From: JAAZNO01 sp964508025
GTDB lineage: Bacteria > Chloroflexota > Anaerolineae > B4-G1 > SLSP01
Reading direction: 5' to 3'
Length of the DNA stretch: 64,000 nucleotides
Assembly (NCBI GenBank): GCA_964508025.1
Contig: CAZDSF010000010.1
Span: 18,147 to 82,146, forward strand
The notes beneath the pieces were generated by a model. It had not been told where the DNA came from. It worked only from the letters and a program-made list of their open reading frames with translations, and made no database searches. Position numbers and translations under genes: made by a program. Shown in pieces: positions 25,734 through 34,051 of this stretch. The number at the start of each line of letters is the position of its first letter. The first letter of the stretch is position 1.

Positions 25734-26387
25734 ATGGAAACTGCAACGCGCATTTTGTTTGTCCGGCACGGATTGGTGTACAACCCCGAAAACATCATCT
25801 ATGGGCGCTTGCCGGATTTCCGGCTGAGCGTCATCGGCGAGCGTCAGGCCCAAGCTGCCGGCGTTGCGCTGCGCACAGCGCCACTGGCGGCGATTTTTAC
25901 CAGCCCTTTGCTACGCGCGCAACAAACCGCCGCACATATCGCAGTGCATCACCCCCATCTCGCGCCCGTTATTTCACCGTGGCTCAACGAGATTCGCATC
26001 CCGTTAGAAGGACGTCCGCTGGCGGAGGCGGCAGCGCGCGGCTGGGATCTCTATACCAACTCACCGCCAGAATACGAACAGCCAGAGGATATTGTGGCGC
26101 GGGTGCGCGCCTTTGTGGCAGAGATACGCCGCGATTACAGCGGACAAACCATCGTCGCTGTGACCCATGGAGATGTAATCGCTTTCGCCGTGCTTTGGGC
26201 TGCCGGTCGTCCGGCGACGCCGGCAGGCAAGCGCACGCTGGATACGATCCCCGGATTCGATGCCGATTACCCGCACACGGCCTCCATCACCACGCTCACC
26301 TTCAACGGGGCGAATACCCATCCCATAGCATTGACCTATCTGCGCCCCTACGGCGATGACTTGCTGGATGATGGCGCGCCCAAGTGA
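25734..26387 (+). CDS. Histidine phosphatase (phosphoglycerate-mutase-like)
   Basis: This 217-residue cytoplasmic enzyme has the catalytic RHG (residues 10-12, LFVRHGLVYN), a second arginine in TSPLLRAQQTA, an acidic WLNEIRI segment and the late VTHGD motif (about 144-148). These are the core residues of the branch-2 histidine phosphatase fold, which forms a phosphohistidine intermediate. Such proteins hydrolyse sugar phosphates or nucleotide-loop intermediates (PhoE, GpmB, CobC types); the substrate here cannot be deduced. AAAGGA lies 9 nt before the ATG. The gene has its own extended -10 promoter and ends at a strong bidirectional hairpin. Confidence 0.9.
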   Translation: METATRILFVRHGLVYNPENIIYGRLPDFRLSVIGERQAQAAGVALRTAPLAAIFTSPLLRAQQTAAHIAVHHPHLAPVISPWLNEIRIPLEGRPLAEAAARGWDLYTNSPPEYEQPEDIVARVRAFVAEIRRDYSGQTIVAVTHGDVIAFAVLWAAGRPATPAGKRTLDTIPGFDADYPHTASITTLTFNGANTHPIALTYLRPYGDDLLDDGAPK

Positions 26388-26413
26388 GGCCCCCGCTAAC
26401 ATGGCAACAAAAT

Positions 26414-26442
26414 ACAGACGCGGGGAATGTCCCCGCGTCTGT
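26414..26442. terminator. Bidirectional terminator hairpin
   Basis: A 13-bp perfect stem (ACAGACGCGGGGA and complement) with a 3-nt loop, between the convergent phosphatase and bPH-domain genes. Confidence 0.8.
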
Positions 26443-26483
26443 GCGTTAAAGAGTCGGAAGTGCATCTGGCACTGTATTGAAGT

Positions 26484-27140
26484 TTAGCCGAAGATCAACG
26501 CTTCGAGTCTACGAATATTGTCCGGCATCACATCCGGGAAACGCAACCCGCCTTTGACTTTTGCGCCCTGCTCCTGAAATTCATAACCGCTCATACTGAG
26601 CATGACATCGCGCGACCCTTTGACCGCCTGAAACAAGCCCCAAAAGGCGTTACCAGACCAGTTAGTATCCAAAACCTGAATCTTCCCCTGTTTCAGGTAG
26701 ATGACATCGGCAAAACCCCGCCGGTCAGGGTCTGGAGTGATCAGGATAATGCGTTTGTCGGTGAGGATGAATTGCCATTGTTCGTAAAGCAACAAGCTTT
26801 CCAAACCATAAACCAGCAAAAACAAGCCGATCAAGGTTACCATGCCAAACCAAAGCCGCATCTGCGGATTCAAGCCCGGCAAGAATGATACTCCTGTTAA
26901 CACCAATCCCACCAGAAAGATCAAGCCGCCCACACGCGCAAATAACCGGGGCACATTCCGCCGGTAGGGCGCCATGCGGATGGTGAGCTTCAAAATCTCT
27001 CCTTCCAGATAATGCACATCTGGCAGGACGCTCTGGCTCAGCCGTCCCCATAGCCCGGCTAACCCCGTGCGCAAATCTTTGGGCAGCGCCGGCGTAGGGG
27101 GCGCTTCCACGGTATCGGTCGGCGATGTATTCGCGCTCAC
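26484..27140 (-). CDS. Membrane protein with bacterial PH-like domain
   Basis: The 218-residue product has a polar N-terminal 60 residues, two adjacent membrane helices (about 70-90 and 95-115, LIFLVGLVLTGVSFL and MVTLIGLFLLVYGLE) and a C-terminal part with the strand-rich signature of bacterial PH domains (WQFILTDKRIILITPDPDRRGF ... VIYLKQGKIQVLD). The PH-like half should face the cytoplasm. It is the last gene of an apparent three-gene envelope operon, with its start overlapping the LysM gene's end by 4 nt. The role is not known. Partners with LysM and muramidase-like domains suggest cell-wall or envelope assembly. Confidence 0.72.
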   Translation of the reverse strand: MSANTSPTDTVEAPPTPALPKDLRTGLAGLWGRLSQSVLPDVHYLEGEILKLTIRMAPYRRNVPRLFARVGGLIFLVGLVLTGVSFLPGLNPQMRLWFGMVTLIGLFLLVYGLESLLLYEQWQFILTDKRIILITPDPDRRGFADVIYLKQGKIQVLDTNWSGNAFWGLFQAVKGSRDVMLSMSGYEFQEQGAKVKGGLRFPDVMPDNIRRLEALIFG

Positions 27141-27688
27141 GGTGCAGGAATAATCAGGACTTGTCCAACTCTGATAGTGGTTGACGCTCCCAAGCCATTG
27201 CGTTGCTGGATCGCAGCAATGCTCACGCCAAAGCGCCGAGAAAGGCTGAAGAGCGTATCGCCTCTAACCACGGTATACGACTGCTCGCCGAAGCCCGCGG
27301 ACTGGCCTGTAGCGGGGGATTCCCCGCCGGTTGCGGGCGTGGGCGCGGGGCTGGTATTGGGCGCCGGCGCCGGCGCCGGTGTGGTGACAGTGACGGGCGG
27401 AGGGCTGCCAGGGCGGCCAACGGCATCCTGCCACATCTCCCGACCGATGGTGCCAATAGCTTCCACATCACCGGAGCTGCGAGCGGTGAGCAAGCGTTGC
27501 AGCGTCCATTGCGGCAGGAACGTGTCTACCAGCCAACCAATCACAATGAAGGTGATCACCACCCCCAGGAAATAGGTCAGCAATTTGACAATGTTCTGGG
27601 AAAGCAGATCTCTTTTGAAGATCAGCCAGATAGCCCAGACGATACCCAGAATAACCAGGAAAGCGGGTAACAGTGCCATGATGTCCAT
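27137..27688 (-). CDS. Membrane-anchored LysM protein
   Basis: The 183-residue product has two N-terminal hydrophobic helices (about 5-25 and 35-58), a soluble segment, a Pro/Thr/Ala-rich linker (about 97-130) and a C-terminal LysM domain (about 138-181, YTVVRGDTLFSLSRRFGVSI ... VGQVLIIPAP). LysM binds the GlcNAc-containing backbone of peptidoglycan. The protein is therefore expected to span from the membrane into the wall. It lies 26 nt after the muramidase-like gene and overlaps the bPH-domain gene by 4 nt, so the three are likely co-translated. Confidence 0.88.
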   Translation of the reverse strand: MDIMALLPAFLVILGIVWAIWLIFKRDLLSQNIVKLLTYFLGVVITFIVIGWLVDTFLPQWTLQRLLTARSSGDVEAIGTIGREMWQDAVGRPGSPPPVTVTTPAPAPAPNTSPAPTPATGGESPATGQSAGFGEQSYTVVRGDTLFSLSRRFGVSIAAIQQRNGLGASTTIRVGQVLIIPAP

Positions 27689-27714
27689 ATCGTTTCACCC
27701 CTCAAAATGGATTT

Positions 27715-28983
27715 TTACTGCAAAGGTGGACAGGAATTTGCCGGTATGAGCGCCAGGGGATCTACAAATTCGGCTTGACGCTTATCATAGACAGCATAAT
27801 GTACAGCGGGCCAATCGCTCCCCAACCCACTGACCGCGCCCACAGGCGCGCCCGCGGCAACCGCTCCCGGCGCGGCAATGTATGAGCGCAGCCCCAACAG
27901 CCAAACAGCCCATTCTTCATTCTCGATGTATACGGTCAATTTACCGCTCTGATCGGCGTAGCGTAAGAGCATACCGTCTAGCGGCGCAACAACAATCGCC
28001 GGGCCGGTGGGCATCAGTTCCACCCCCGGTACCAGGCCACAGACCAGACTTCCCCCCATGGGAGTTGCGCGCAGTGGGCTGAGGCTGGGACGCAATTCAG
28101 GGCGCCCTGCGGAACTGGGAACGCCAAAACAGTCGCCGGGTTGGGGCGTGCGGCAGCGCGTCTCGGTGGGCGCGGGCATGACCACGGTCTGGGCAGTTTC
28201 ACGATAGCTCCACAGCCGATCAAGCAGCTCTTGCAGCAGCATCGCTGGCGCCAACAAGGCTGGCGGGGCCGGCAGGTCGCCGCTCTGGGCCAGCTGCGCC
28301 TGCATCGCTAGATGCACGGGCCACGCTCCCAGAATCTCCAAGCGATATGTGCGCCCCTCGATGTCTCTGTGGATCATGTTCTGATGCGCCGCATCGTAGC
28401 CATTCATCACATACGCCGAGCGGTTAGGATCGCTGCGGCTGCGCGGCCCGGCGTTGTAATACAAATAACACCGTTTCAGTAATTCGGGGTCGGTCGTGGT
28501 GTAGCTTAACTGAGGACAATACTCTTTGAATACGCGCGCGCCTAGCTCGAGCTGGTAGGCCACATCGCGCGGGCCAATCGGCCCTGGCGGGAAACAGGGA
28601 TGTTGCCCGGTCTTGATCGCCGTATATAGGCCCATAATGCCTTCGCAATTGGCGGGGTTTTCAGCGCGCATACCCGCCTCCTTGTACCACAACACCAGCG
28701 GCACAACGGGTGGCACATCTACTCTGTAGGCGATCAGATTCGCAACACTGGCCCATTGCTGAACCTGTTGTTGCTGTTGTACGGTCAGGGTATAGCGAGT
28801 CTGCCATACGCTTTGGCTGCTGTAACTCAGCGTGATGGGGAGGCTCAAGAACAGAATTGTATCCAGAATGCCCCGACCCAGCACTCCCAGCAGGCGGCGG
28901 AATTCAAGTCTTACCGCAGGCGATATATAGACCTGTATCCACTCTTGTAGCCACGCAGGGATCAGCTGAAATAGCCCCTCCAT
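27715..28983 (-). CDS. Membrane-anchored cell-wall hydrolase-like protein (lytic-transglycosylase-like plus degenerate M23)
   Basis: The 422-residue product has one N-terminal membrane helix (about 33-55), then a lysozyme/transglycosylase-like segment with a candidate catalytic Glu in LVLWYKEAGMRAENPANCEG (about residue 102) and paired cysteines. The C-terminal 100 residues resemble a LytM/M23 beta-sheet domain (IVVAPLDGMLLRYADQSGK ... WPAVHYAVYDKR), but the normal HxH zinc ligands are reduced to a single VHYAVYD, so the M23 part is probably inactive and may be an activator. It heads the LysM/bPH operon and has a good -35/-10 promoter. Exact substrate cleavage is inferred. Confidence 0.6.
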   Translation of the reverse strand: MEGLFQLIPAWLQEWIQVYISPAVRLEFRRLLGVLGRGILDTILFLSLPITLSYSSQSVWQTRYTLTVQQQQQVQQWASVANLIAYRVDVPPVVPLVLWYKEAGMRAENPANCEGIMGLYTAIKTGQHPCFPPGPIGPRDVAYQLELGARVFKEYCPQLSYTTTDPELLKRCYLYYNAGPRSRSDPNRSAYVMNGYDAAHQNMIHRDIEGRTYRLEILGAWPVHLAMQAQLAQSGDLPAPPALLAPAMLLQELLDRLWSYRETAQTVVMPAPTETRCRTPQPGDCFGVPSSAGRPELRPSLSPLRATPMGGSLVCGLVPGVELMPTGPAIVVAPLDGMLLRYADQSGKLTVYIENEEWAVWLLGLRSYIAAPGAVAAGAPVGAVSGLGSDWPAVHYAVYDKRQAEFVDPLALIPANSCPPLQ

Positions 28984-29024
28984 AATGTCTTTAACGTCTC
29001 CGACTTTCAGTCAGTTTAAGCACT

Positions 29025-29053
29025 ATTATACACTGGATTATATGCAATTGCAA
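29025..29053 (-). promoter_or_regulatory. Promoter of the cell-envelope operon
   Basis: On the minus strand TTGCAA, 17 bp and TATAAT lie 41 nt before the hydrolase-like ATG. A second ATTATA copy 12 bp upstream gives a tandem -10. Confidence 0.65.
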
Positions 29054-29231
29054 TCCTTTGGCAAATGAAAGGGCAGAATTTGGTATATGTTTACCCCGAA
29101 ATTGGAGGATAAATTTGGAGTGCTCTAGCGACTGCGGGTCACAAACTGTGAGGAATTGCCGGTTGTGATTACAGGCGGCGACACTGAGACGCGCCATCAC
29201 GCTGTACGCGCCGTGGCGAAGGGAAAAACGC

Positions 29232-29263
29232 GCTTGTGGTGGGAAACGCATCCCACCACAAGC
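29232..29263 (-). terminator. Terminator of DEAD-box helicase gene
   Basis: A perfect 13-bp stem (GCTTGTGGTGGGA and complement), 6-nt loop, followed on the minus strand by GCG and five T. The remainder of the 28984-29290 interval carries only the operon promoter; no ORF is credible there. Confidence 0.8.
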
Positions 29264-29290
29264 CCATCGCGCAAACCGTGAAAAGAGTCT

Positions 29291-30955
29291 CTACTCCGCG
29301 TATTTCAACGTGAGCCGGTGTTGGCGCATTCGGAAATGCTGCATCCGTTTGAAAACTTTGGCGGCGTGCTTCTCCGCAACATCTACAAAGGTATGGCGCT
29401 CCTGAATGTCAATCGCGCCGATAGCGCGTCCAGGAATATCGGCTTCGCCGGCGATGGCGCCGACAATGTCGCCGGGCCGAATACCCTGCGCCTTGCCCGC
29501 ATTGAGGATGAACCGCACCATCCCCGATTCGCGGTCACGTTTGTTGCGGAATTCACGGGGCGACGCATCACGCGAACGATCATCGTGAGCGCGCACGTCT
29601 CGCGCCTGCGGGATACGCCGATTTGCCGGCAGGTAAGGTTGGATCTCGGCGACGGCTTCGATGGGCCGCTGCTGTTCCTGCGCTCGCGCCAGCCGAATCG
29701 CCGCGGCGGCGATAGCTTCTGGCGTGTGCCCCGCTTCACACAGGCGTTGGACGATGTTGGCTGCGGTGGTATCCGCCCGCGCAAGTTCTGCTTCCAGCTG
29801 TTGGACGAATTGCGCTTCACGATGGGCCACGACATCCTCGGCGCTGGGCAGTTTGGCGCGGGGAACAGGCTGTAACGTGTAAGCTTCGACGCGGCGAAGA
29901 CCCTGCTTCTCGCGCGGCGTCAGCAGCGTGATGGCGACGCCCGCCCGTCCGGCCCGTCCCGTCCGCCCAATGCGGTGAACGTAGGCTTCAGCATCCAGCG
30001 GCAGGTCGAAGTTGATGACATGCGAGATGCCCTCGATATCCAGACCCCGCGCTGCCACATCGGTCGCTACCAGGAAGGTGAGCCGCTTCTGGCGGAAGCG
30101 ATTGAGCACGGTTTCCCGCGCCGCCTGCGTGAGATCGCCGTGCAACGCTTCAGCCTGAATGCCGCGCGCCACGAGTTCTTCAGCCACTTCAGCGGCTTTG
30201 ACCTTGGTGCGCGTGAAGATCAGCGCGCCGGTGACGGTTTCCAACTCCAGCAAACGCATCAACGCCGCCAGTTTGTCATCCTCATAAACCAGATAGTGCC
30301 GCTGTTCGGTTTCCGCTACAGTGACGCGCTCTGGATTCACGGCGATGGCTTCTGGAGAACGCATGTAGCGCTCTGCCAGCCGCCGGATTGGATCGGGCAG
30401 CGTAGCCGAAAAGAGCGCCGTCTGGCGTTCCGGCGGCGTCTCGCGCAGAATGGCCTCGATGTCTTCGACAAAGCCCATGCTCAGCATCTCGTCCGCTTCA
30501 TCGAGCACAAGGTAGCGCACGGCGCTGAGATCCAAAACGCCGCGATTGATGAGATCGAGCATCCGCCCCGGCGTGCCGACGACAATATCCACACCGCGTT
30601 CCAGGCGACTGATCTGCCGGTCGTAGGATTGCCCCCCGTAGACGGCGAGCACGCGCACACCGCGCAGCCGCCCGTATTCGTACATGGCTTTGGAGACCTG
30701 CAACGCCAGCTCGCGGGTAGGCGTGACCACCAGCCCTTGCACGCCGCGCACGCTGGTATCGAGGTTGTGCAGCAGCGGCAGGGCAAAGGCCGCGGTCTTG
30801 CCGGTGCCTGTTTGCGCCTGGCCCAACACATCCCGCCCCGCCAGCAACGCAGGAATTGCCCGCTCCTGAATAGGGGTAGGGACTTCATAACCCAGGTCGG
30901 TCACAGCCTGCAACACCTGGGGATGCAGTTCGAACATACTAAAATCGTTACTCAT
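29291..30955 (-). CDS. deaD: DEAD-box ATP-dependent RNA helicase (DeaD/CsdA type)
   Basis: A 554-residue helicase with all core motifs: Q-motif with PTPIQ, Walker A AQTGTGKT, PTREL, DEAD (VLDEADEM), SAT (LFSATLP), ARGLD and HRIGRTGRAG. After the core comes a linker (about 375-465) with charged repeats, then a C-terminal RNA-binding domain of the DbpA type (about 475-554, RESGMVRFILNAGKAQGIRP). This matches DeaD/CsdA proteins, which remodel structured RNA in ribosome assembly and cold adaptation. I start at ATG for MSNDFSMF with AAAAGGA upstream. Its leader contains a terminator-shaped hairpin, hinting at attenuation or autoregulation. Confidence 0.93.
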   Translation of the reverse strand: MSNDFSMFELHPQVLQAVTDLGYEVPTPIQERAIPALLAGRDVLGQAQTGTGKTAAFALPLLHNLDTSVRGVQGLVVTPTRELALQVSKAMYEYGRLRGVRVLAVYGGQSYDRQISRLERGVDIVVGTPGRMLDLINRGVLDLSAVRYLVLDEADEMLSMGFVEDIEAILRETPPERQTALFSATLPDPIRRLAERYMRSPEAIAVNPERVTVAETEQRHYLVYEDDKLAALMRLLELETVTGALIFTRTKVKAAEVAEELVARGIQAEALHGDLTQAARETVLNRFRQKRLTFLVATDVAARGLDIEGISHVINFDLPLDAEAYVHRIGRTGRAGRAGVAITLLTPREKQGLRRVEAYTLQPVPRAKLPSAEDVVAHREAQFVQQLEAELARADTTAANIVQRLCEAGHTPEAIAAAAIRLARAQEQQRPIEAVAEIQPYLPANRRIPQARDVRAHDDRSRDASPREFRNKRDRESGMVRFILNAGKAQGIRPGDIVGAIAGEADIPGRAIGAIDIQERHTFVDVAEKHAAKVFKRMQHFRMRQHRLTLKYAE

Positions 30956-30987
30956 GGTTTCCTTTTCAAATGCTTGCACAATTCGTC

Positions 30988-31018
30988 AAAAAAGGCCCTA
31001 CCAGGATTGGCAGGGCCT
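30988..31018 (-). terminator. Intrinsic terminator in the 5' leader of the helicase gene
   Basis: Minus strand: AGGCCCTGCCA, a 4-nt loop, TGGTAGGGCCT and then six T. The stem has one internal mismatch. It ends 33 nt before the helicase ATG, and the upstream neighbour is divergent, so it is not the end of another minus-strand gene seen here. Confidence 0.75.
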
Positions 31019-31215
31019 CACTTCACGACTGTTTTTGACTATCTTAAAGTGGCGCTCCAGCGCACCGAAGGAGATTATACCACGGACGCTTGAAGCTGCA
31101 ACTGTACAAAGGGCGGTGAGTGTTCAGATTTCCCATCGTAAGGCGTAAATTTCGGGCTGAAGCCCTAATAGAAGAGGGCGTTCGGTTGACTTACATCCGG
31201 TTGGGCGTATCATCT

Positions 31216-31348
31216 GGTTGCTGGTTGCTGGTTGCTGGTTGCTGGTTGCTGGTTGCTGGTTGCTGGTTGCTGGAAACCAACTGCCGGTAACCGTGCTTTC
31301 AACCCGTAACTTGTAACTTTGAACCTGCAACTTTCAACCCGTAACTTC
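31216..31348. repeat. Nineteen-unit heptamer array running to a start codon
   Basis: Eight exact GGTTGCT units are followed by eleven diverged units still in the same 7-bp register (for example GGTAACC, CAACCCG, TAACTTG, GAACCTG, TAACTTC). One base separates the array from the ATG at 31350, leaving no room for a Shine-Dalgarno. The rest of 30956-31349 holds only the helicase leader. Confidence 0.85.
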
Positions 31349-31349
31349 T

Positions 31350-31904
31350 ATGGAAACCCTGCCGCACTTCGAGCGCATCGCCATGGTCGCCCGGTGGAAG
31401 CCCGTTCACCTGGGTCATACGCCGGTGCTGCATGCGCTCTGTTCGGTCGCCGAGCACGCTTTCATCGGCATCGGCAGCTCCAATCGCTACAATGCCCGCA
31501 ATCCCTTCACGTTGGAAGAGACCACGGAGATGTTGCAGCTCGCGCTCACCGGGCATGATAACTACACATTGATTCCTGTGCCCGATTTGGACGATGGCCC
31601 ACGTTGGCGGCTGATGCTCCGCGATATTTTCGGCCCGCTCGATGCCTTTGTCACGGCGAACCCTTACGTCGCCAGCCTGCTGCGCGAGGATTACCTGCTA
31701 CTGCGCCCGGCAATGCTGGTGCCGTCGGGGGCTCGCGTCGCCGTGGATGGCAGCATGGTGCGGCGCGAGCTCGCGCGCGGCGGCGACTGGCAGGCGCTCG
31801 TCCCGCCGGAGATTGCCGCGTACATCACTTCCCGGCAGCTCGATGCGCGTTTCCGCCGCGAATTCGGCCTGGAGACGCTGGCGCTCGATGCGGTGGTGCA
31901 GTGA
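31350..31904 (+). CDS. Nicotinamide-nucleotide adenylyltransferase-like protein (NadM-type)
   Basis: The 184-residue product is a HIGH-type nucleotidyltransferase: MVARWKPVHLGHTPVL at 12-27 corresponds to GRFxPxHxGH, and VDGSMVRRELARG near 129-141 corresponds to the ISSTxVR motif. It should transfer AMP from ATP to a mononucleotide, most plausibly nicotinamide or nicotinate mononucleotide to give NAD or its deamido form. The NAD synthetase gene two kilobases downstream on the same strand supports this. The 5' region is a heptamer array with no Shine-Dalgarno. Pantetheine-phosphate or FMN adenylyltransferase activity is less likely on motif grounds. Confidence 0.75.
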   Translation: METLPHFERIAMVARWKPVHLGHTPVLHALCSVAEHAFIGIGSSNRYNARNPFTLEETTEMLQLALTGHDNYTLIPVPDLDDGPRWRLMLRDIFGPLDAFVTANPYVASLLREDYLLLRPAMLVPSGARVAVDGSMVRRELARGGDWQALVPPEIAAYITSRQLDARFRREFGLETLALDAVVQ

Positions 31905-31980
31905 GTGGGGGCGTGTGGGGGAGAGGAGCGGTGGGGCAGGGGAGCGGAGGAGATGGGGTGAGGGGGTGATGGGGGTCTTC

Positions 31981-32036
31981 TTACCCATTCCCGTTACCCG
32001 TTACCCGTTACGCATTACGCATGACTCGTGACTTTC
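31981..32036. repeat. G-rich tract followed by heptamer array
   Basis: Eight heptamers in register (TTACCCA, TTCCCGT, TACCCGT twice, TACGCAT twice, GACTCGT, GACTTTC), preceded from 31908 by a purine-rich GGAGCGGAGGAGATGG-like tract, then the Shine-Dalgarno of the VWA gene. The same order is seen at 51993-52134. Confidence 0.75.
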
Positions 32037-32052
32037 AATTACGGAGGATCAC

Positions 32053-33015
32053 ATGTATTCTTGGGACGATGATACCAGCGGGTGGTACGGCGACGCAAAG
32101 TATGCCTACGGCGACAAGGGCGCAACGCGGCGGAAGGAGGCGGCAATCCGCGCCGAAGCCAGCGGGCCGCGAACCTACAAGCAGAAGCAGCAGCCCAATG
32201 AGAAAATCATTGATCCGCGCAAATATGTGACGACGCAATCCACCAATCCGCTGATCATTGCTGTGGATGTGACCGGCTCGATGGCGAACTGGCCCTTCGA
32301 GATCTTCGACCGCCTACCGCTGCTCTACAACACCCTCTCGCAGTACCGTGAAGACCTGGAAGTGTGTTTTGCCGCCATCGGCGACGCGGGCTATGATGTT
32401 TGGCCCCTGCAGGTGACGACCTTTGCCAGCGGCTATGACCTGGAACAGCAGCTCGGCTCGCTTTATGGCGAAGGCGGCGGCGGCGACGCGCCGGAAAGCT
32501 ACGGCCTTTTCGCGCATTGGGTCAACACCCACGTGCAGACGCCCAATGCCGGGGAGAAGCCCTTCCTCATTGTCTTCGGCGACGCGCCGATGCATCTCAC
32601 CGTCCCAGAAGCACAGATCGCGCACTATCTGGGCCACGAGAACAGCGGCGATGTGGACGCCATCGCTGCGTGGCAACAGCTCGCGCAGGATTGGAATGTC
32701 TGGTTTCTGCGACGTCCCACCGGACGGCCCGGCGACGCGGTAGACCAGCAGTGGGGACAGGCGGTCACGGCGCAGAAGATCTTCCACATCCAGGATGAGC
32801 AGCGCGCTGTAGACTACGCCATGGGGCTAATCGCGCGCGCCTGGGGGCACTTCGGCGATTTCCAGAACAACATGCGCGCCCGCCAGAGCGAGGCCAAAGT
32901 TGCAGAGGTGAGCAAGCCCATCGAGATGAAGTGTCCGCGCTGCGGCGCGCCCATTCCCGTGGACGCCGCCGGCATGTTCAAATGCAAGTATTGTGATGCG
33001 ACGTTGAAGATCTAG
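32053..33015 (+). CDS. VWA-domain protein with C-terminal zinc ribbon
   Basis: The 320-residue product has a polar N-terminal 60 residues, a von Willebrand A domain with the metal-binding DVTGSM motif (about residue 71-76, IIAVDVTGSMANWPF) and FGDAPMHL as a later strand, and a C-terminal zinc ribbon (CPRCGAPIPVD...CKYCDATLK, about 295-318). There is no signal peptide, so it acts in the cytoplasm. VWA proteins bind partners through the metal site, often AAA ATPases or chelatases; none is adjacent here. GGAGGATCAC precedes the ATG. It lies between the NadM-like and pyruvate-kinase-like genes, apparently in one operon. Confidence 0.82.
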   Translation: MYSWDDDTSGWYGDAKYAYGDKGATRRKEAAIRAEASGPRTYKQKQQPNEKIIDPRKYVTTQSTNPLIIAVDVTGSMANWPFEIFDRLPLLYNTLSQYREDLEVCFAAIGDAGYDVWPLQVTTFASGYDLEQQLGSLYGEGGGGDAPESYGLFAHWVNTHVQTPNAGEKPFLIVFGDAPMHLTVPEAQIAHYLGHENSGDVDAIAAWQQLAQDWNVWFLRRPTGRPGDAVDQQWGQAVTAQKIFHIQDEQRAVDYAMGLIARAWGHFGDFQNNMRARQSEAKVAEVSKPIEMKCPRCGAPIPVDAAGMFKCKYCDATLKI

Positions 33016-33016
33016 T

Positions 33017-33140
33017 AACACGTAATGCGTAATGCGTAAAAATTCGCGGGAAATCGGTGCGCATTCTACAAATTTACTCACGCAAGCGCTCATTACGCAG
33101 TACGCAGTACGCATTACGAAATTACGCAGTACGCATTAGA
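33017..33140. repeat. Opposed heptamer arrays
   Basis: AACACGT, AATGCGT, AATGCGT (33017-33037) lie just past the VWA stop, and CATTACG, CAGTACG, CAGTACG, CATTACG, CAGTACG and CATTAGA (33091-33140) in reverse orientation just before the next gene. The two blocks could pair imperfectly. Confidence 0.75.
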
Positions 33141-33158
33141 TAGCGAGGTCAAGTCACC

Positions 33159-34049
33159 GTGAAAATCCAAGCCATTGTCACGGCGCCGCCCTACGCGCCC
33201 TTCCTGGAGGAGGTGGCGCGGCATCCGTTGGTGTGTGGGTTGCGACTCAATACCGTCATGCCGCTGAAGGAGGGGCCTGCCGAAGCGCTGGCGCGCCTGA
33301 GTGGACTGGGACAACCCCTGTGGGTGGATCTCAAGGGGCGGCAACTGCGGGTGGTGGGCGCGGCAATTCCTCCCTATACCGAGGTGCGCGTGAGCCATCG
33401 GCTGCGCGTGCCTACGCCTGTGGATGCCTTCTTCTCCGACGGCGACGAGCACGCGCGCATCGCGGCGGTGGATGGCGACCGGCTGATCCTCGAAGACGGC
33501 CCGCGCCGGCTCATCGGGCCGGGCGAGTCGGTGAACATTGTGCATCCCGCGTTGGAGATCGAAGGCACACTCACCGAGACGGATCGCGCGTATCTGGCGG
33601 CGATGCGCGACATGGGCCTCACGCGGGTGATGCTCTCCTACGTTGAGCGCCCCGCCGATGTGGAGGAAGTACGGGCGCTGTTACCCGGCGCCGAGGTGCT
33701 GCTCAAGATCGAATCTCAGCGGGGATTGGCGTTCGCACACCGCCACGGCGCAACGCACGGGCGGCTGATGGCGGCGCGCGGTGATCTCTACGTCGAGGTG
33801 CTGCGCCCGCATCACATCGTGAGCGCGCTGCGCGAGATCATCGCCGCCGATCCCGCTGCCGTGGTCGCCAGCCGGCTCTTCGACTCGCTGGCGCGCTATC
33901 CCGTCCCCGAAAGCGCCGACATCGGCGATGTAGCTTTTCTCCTGAGCCTGGGCTACCGCACCTTCATGCTCGGCGACCAGGTCTGCCTGCGCCGCGATAC
34001 AGTGCTGGAGGCGCTCAATTTGCTGGAAGCTGTGGCGGGAGAGTTCTGA
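33159..34049 (+). CDS. Pyruvate-kinase-like TIM-barrel protein lacking the C-domain
   Basis: The 296-residue product aligns by motif with pyruvate kinase domains N, A and B: GLRLNTVM (cf. ARLNFSH), WVDLKGRQLRV (cf. LDTKGPxIR), LLKIESQRG with catalytic Lys and metal Glu (cf. AKIENxEG), MAARGDLYVE with metal Asp (cf. VARGDLGVE), and SADIGDVAFLL (cf. ASDVANAI). The allosteric C-domain is absent and the usual length of about 470 is much reduced. It may be a catalytically active short form or a related phosphotransferase; I cannot decide. The start is GTG with GCGAGGT upstream. It lies 2 nt before the NAD synthetase gene, indicating one operon. Confidence 0.7.
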   Translation: MKIQAIVTAPPYAPFLEEVARHPLVCGLRLNTVMPLKEGPAEALARLSGLGQPLWVDLKGRQLRVVGAAIPPYTEVRVSHRLRVPTPVDAFFSDGDEHARIAAVDGDRLILEDGPRRLIGPGESVNIVHPALEIEGTLTETDRAYLAAMRDMGLTRVMLSYVERPADVEEVRALLPGAEVLLKIESQRGLAFAHRHGATHGRLMAARGDLYVEVLRPHHIVSALREIIAADPAAVVASRLFDSLARYPVPESADIGDVAFLLSLGYRTFMLGDQVCLRRDTVLEALNLLEAVAGEF

Positions 34050-34051
34050 CG

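Noticed and set aside
29245..29250. A noncoding RNA gene in the 28984-29290 interval
   Set aside because: The only structure is a helicase terminator and an operon promoter; no conserved RNA motif is recognised.
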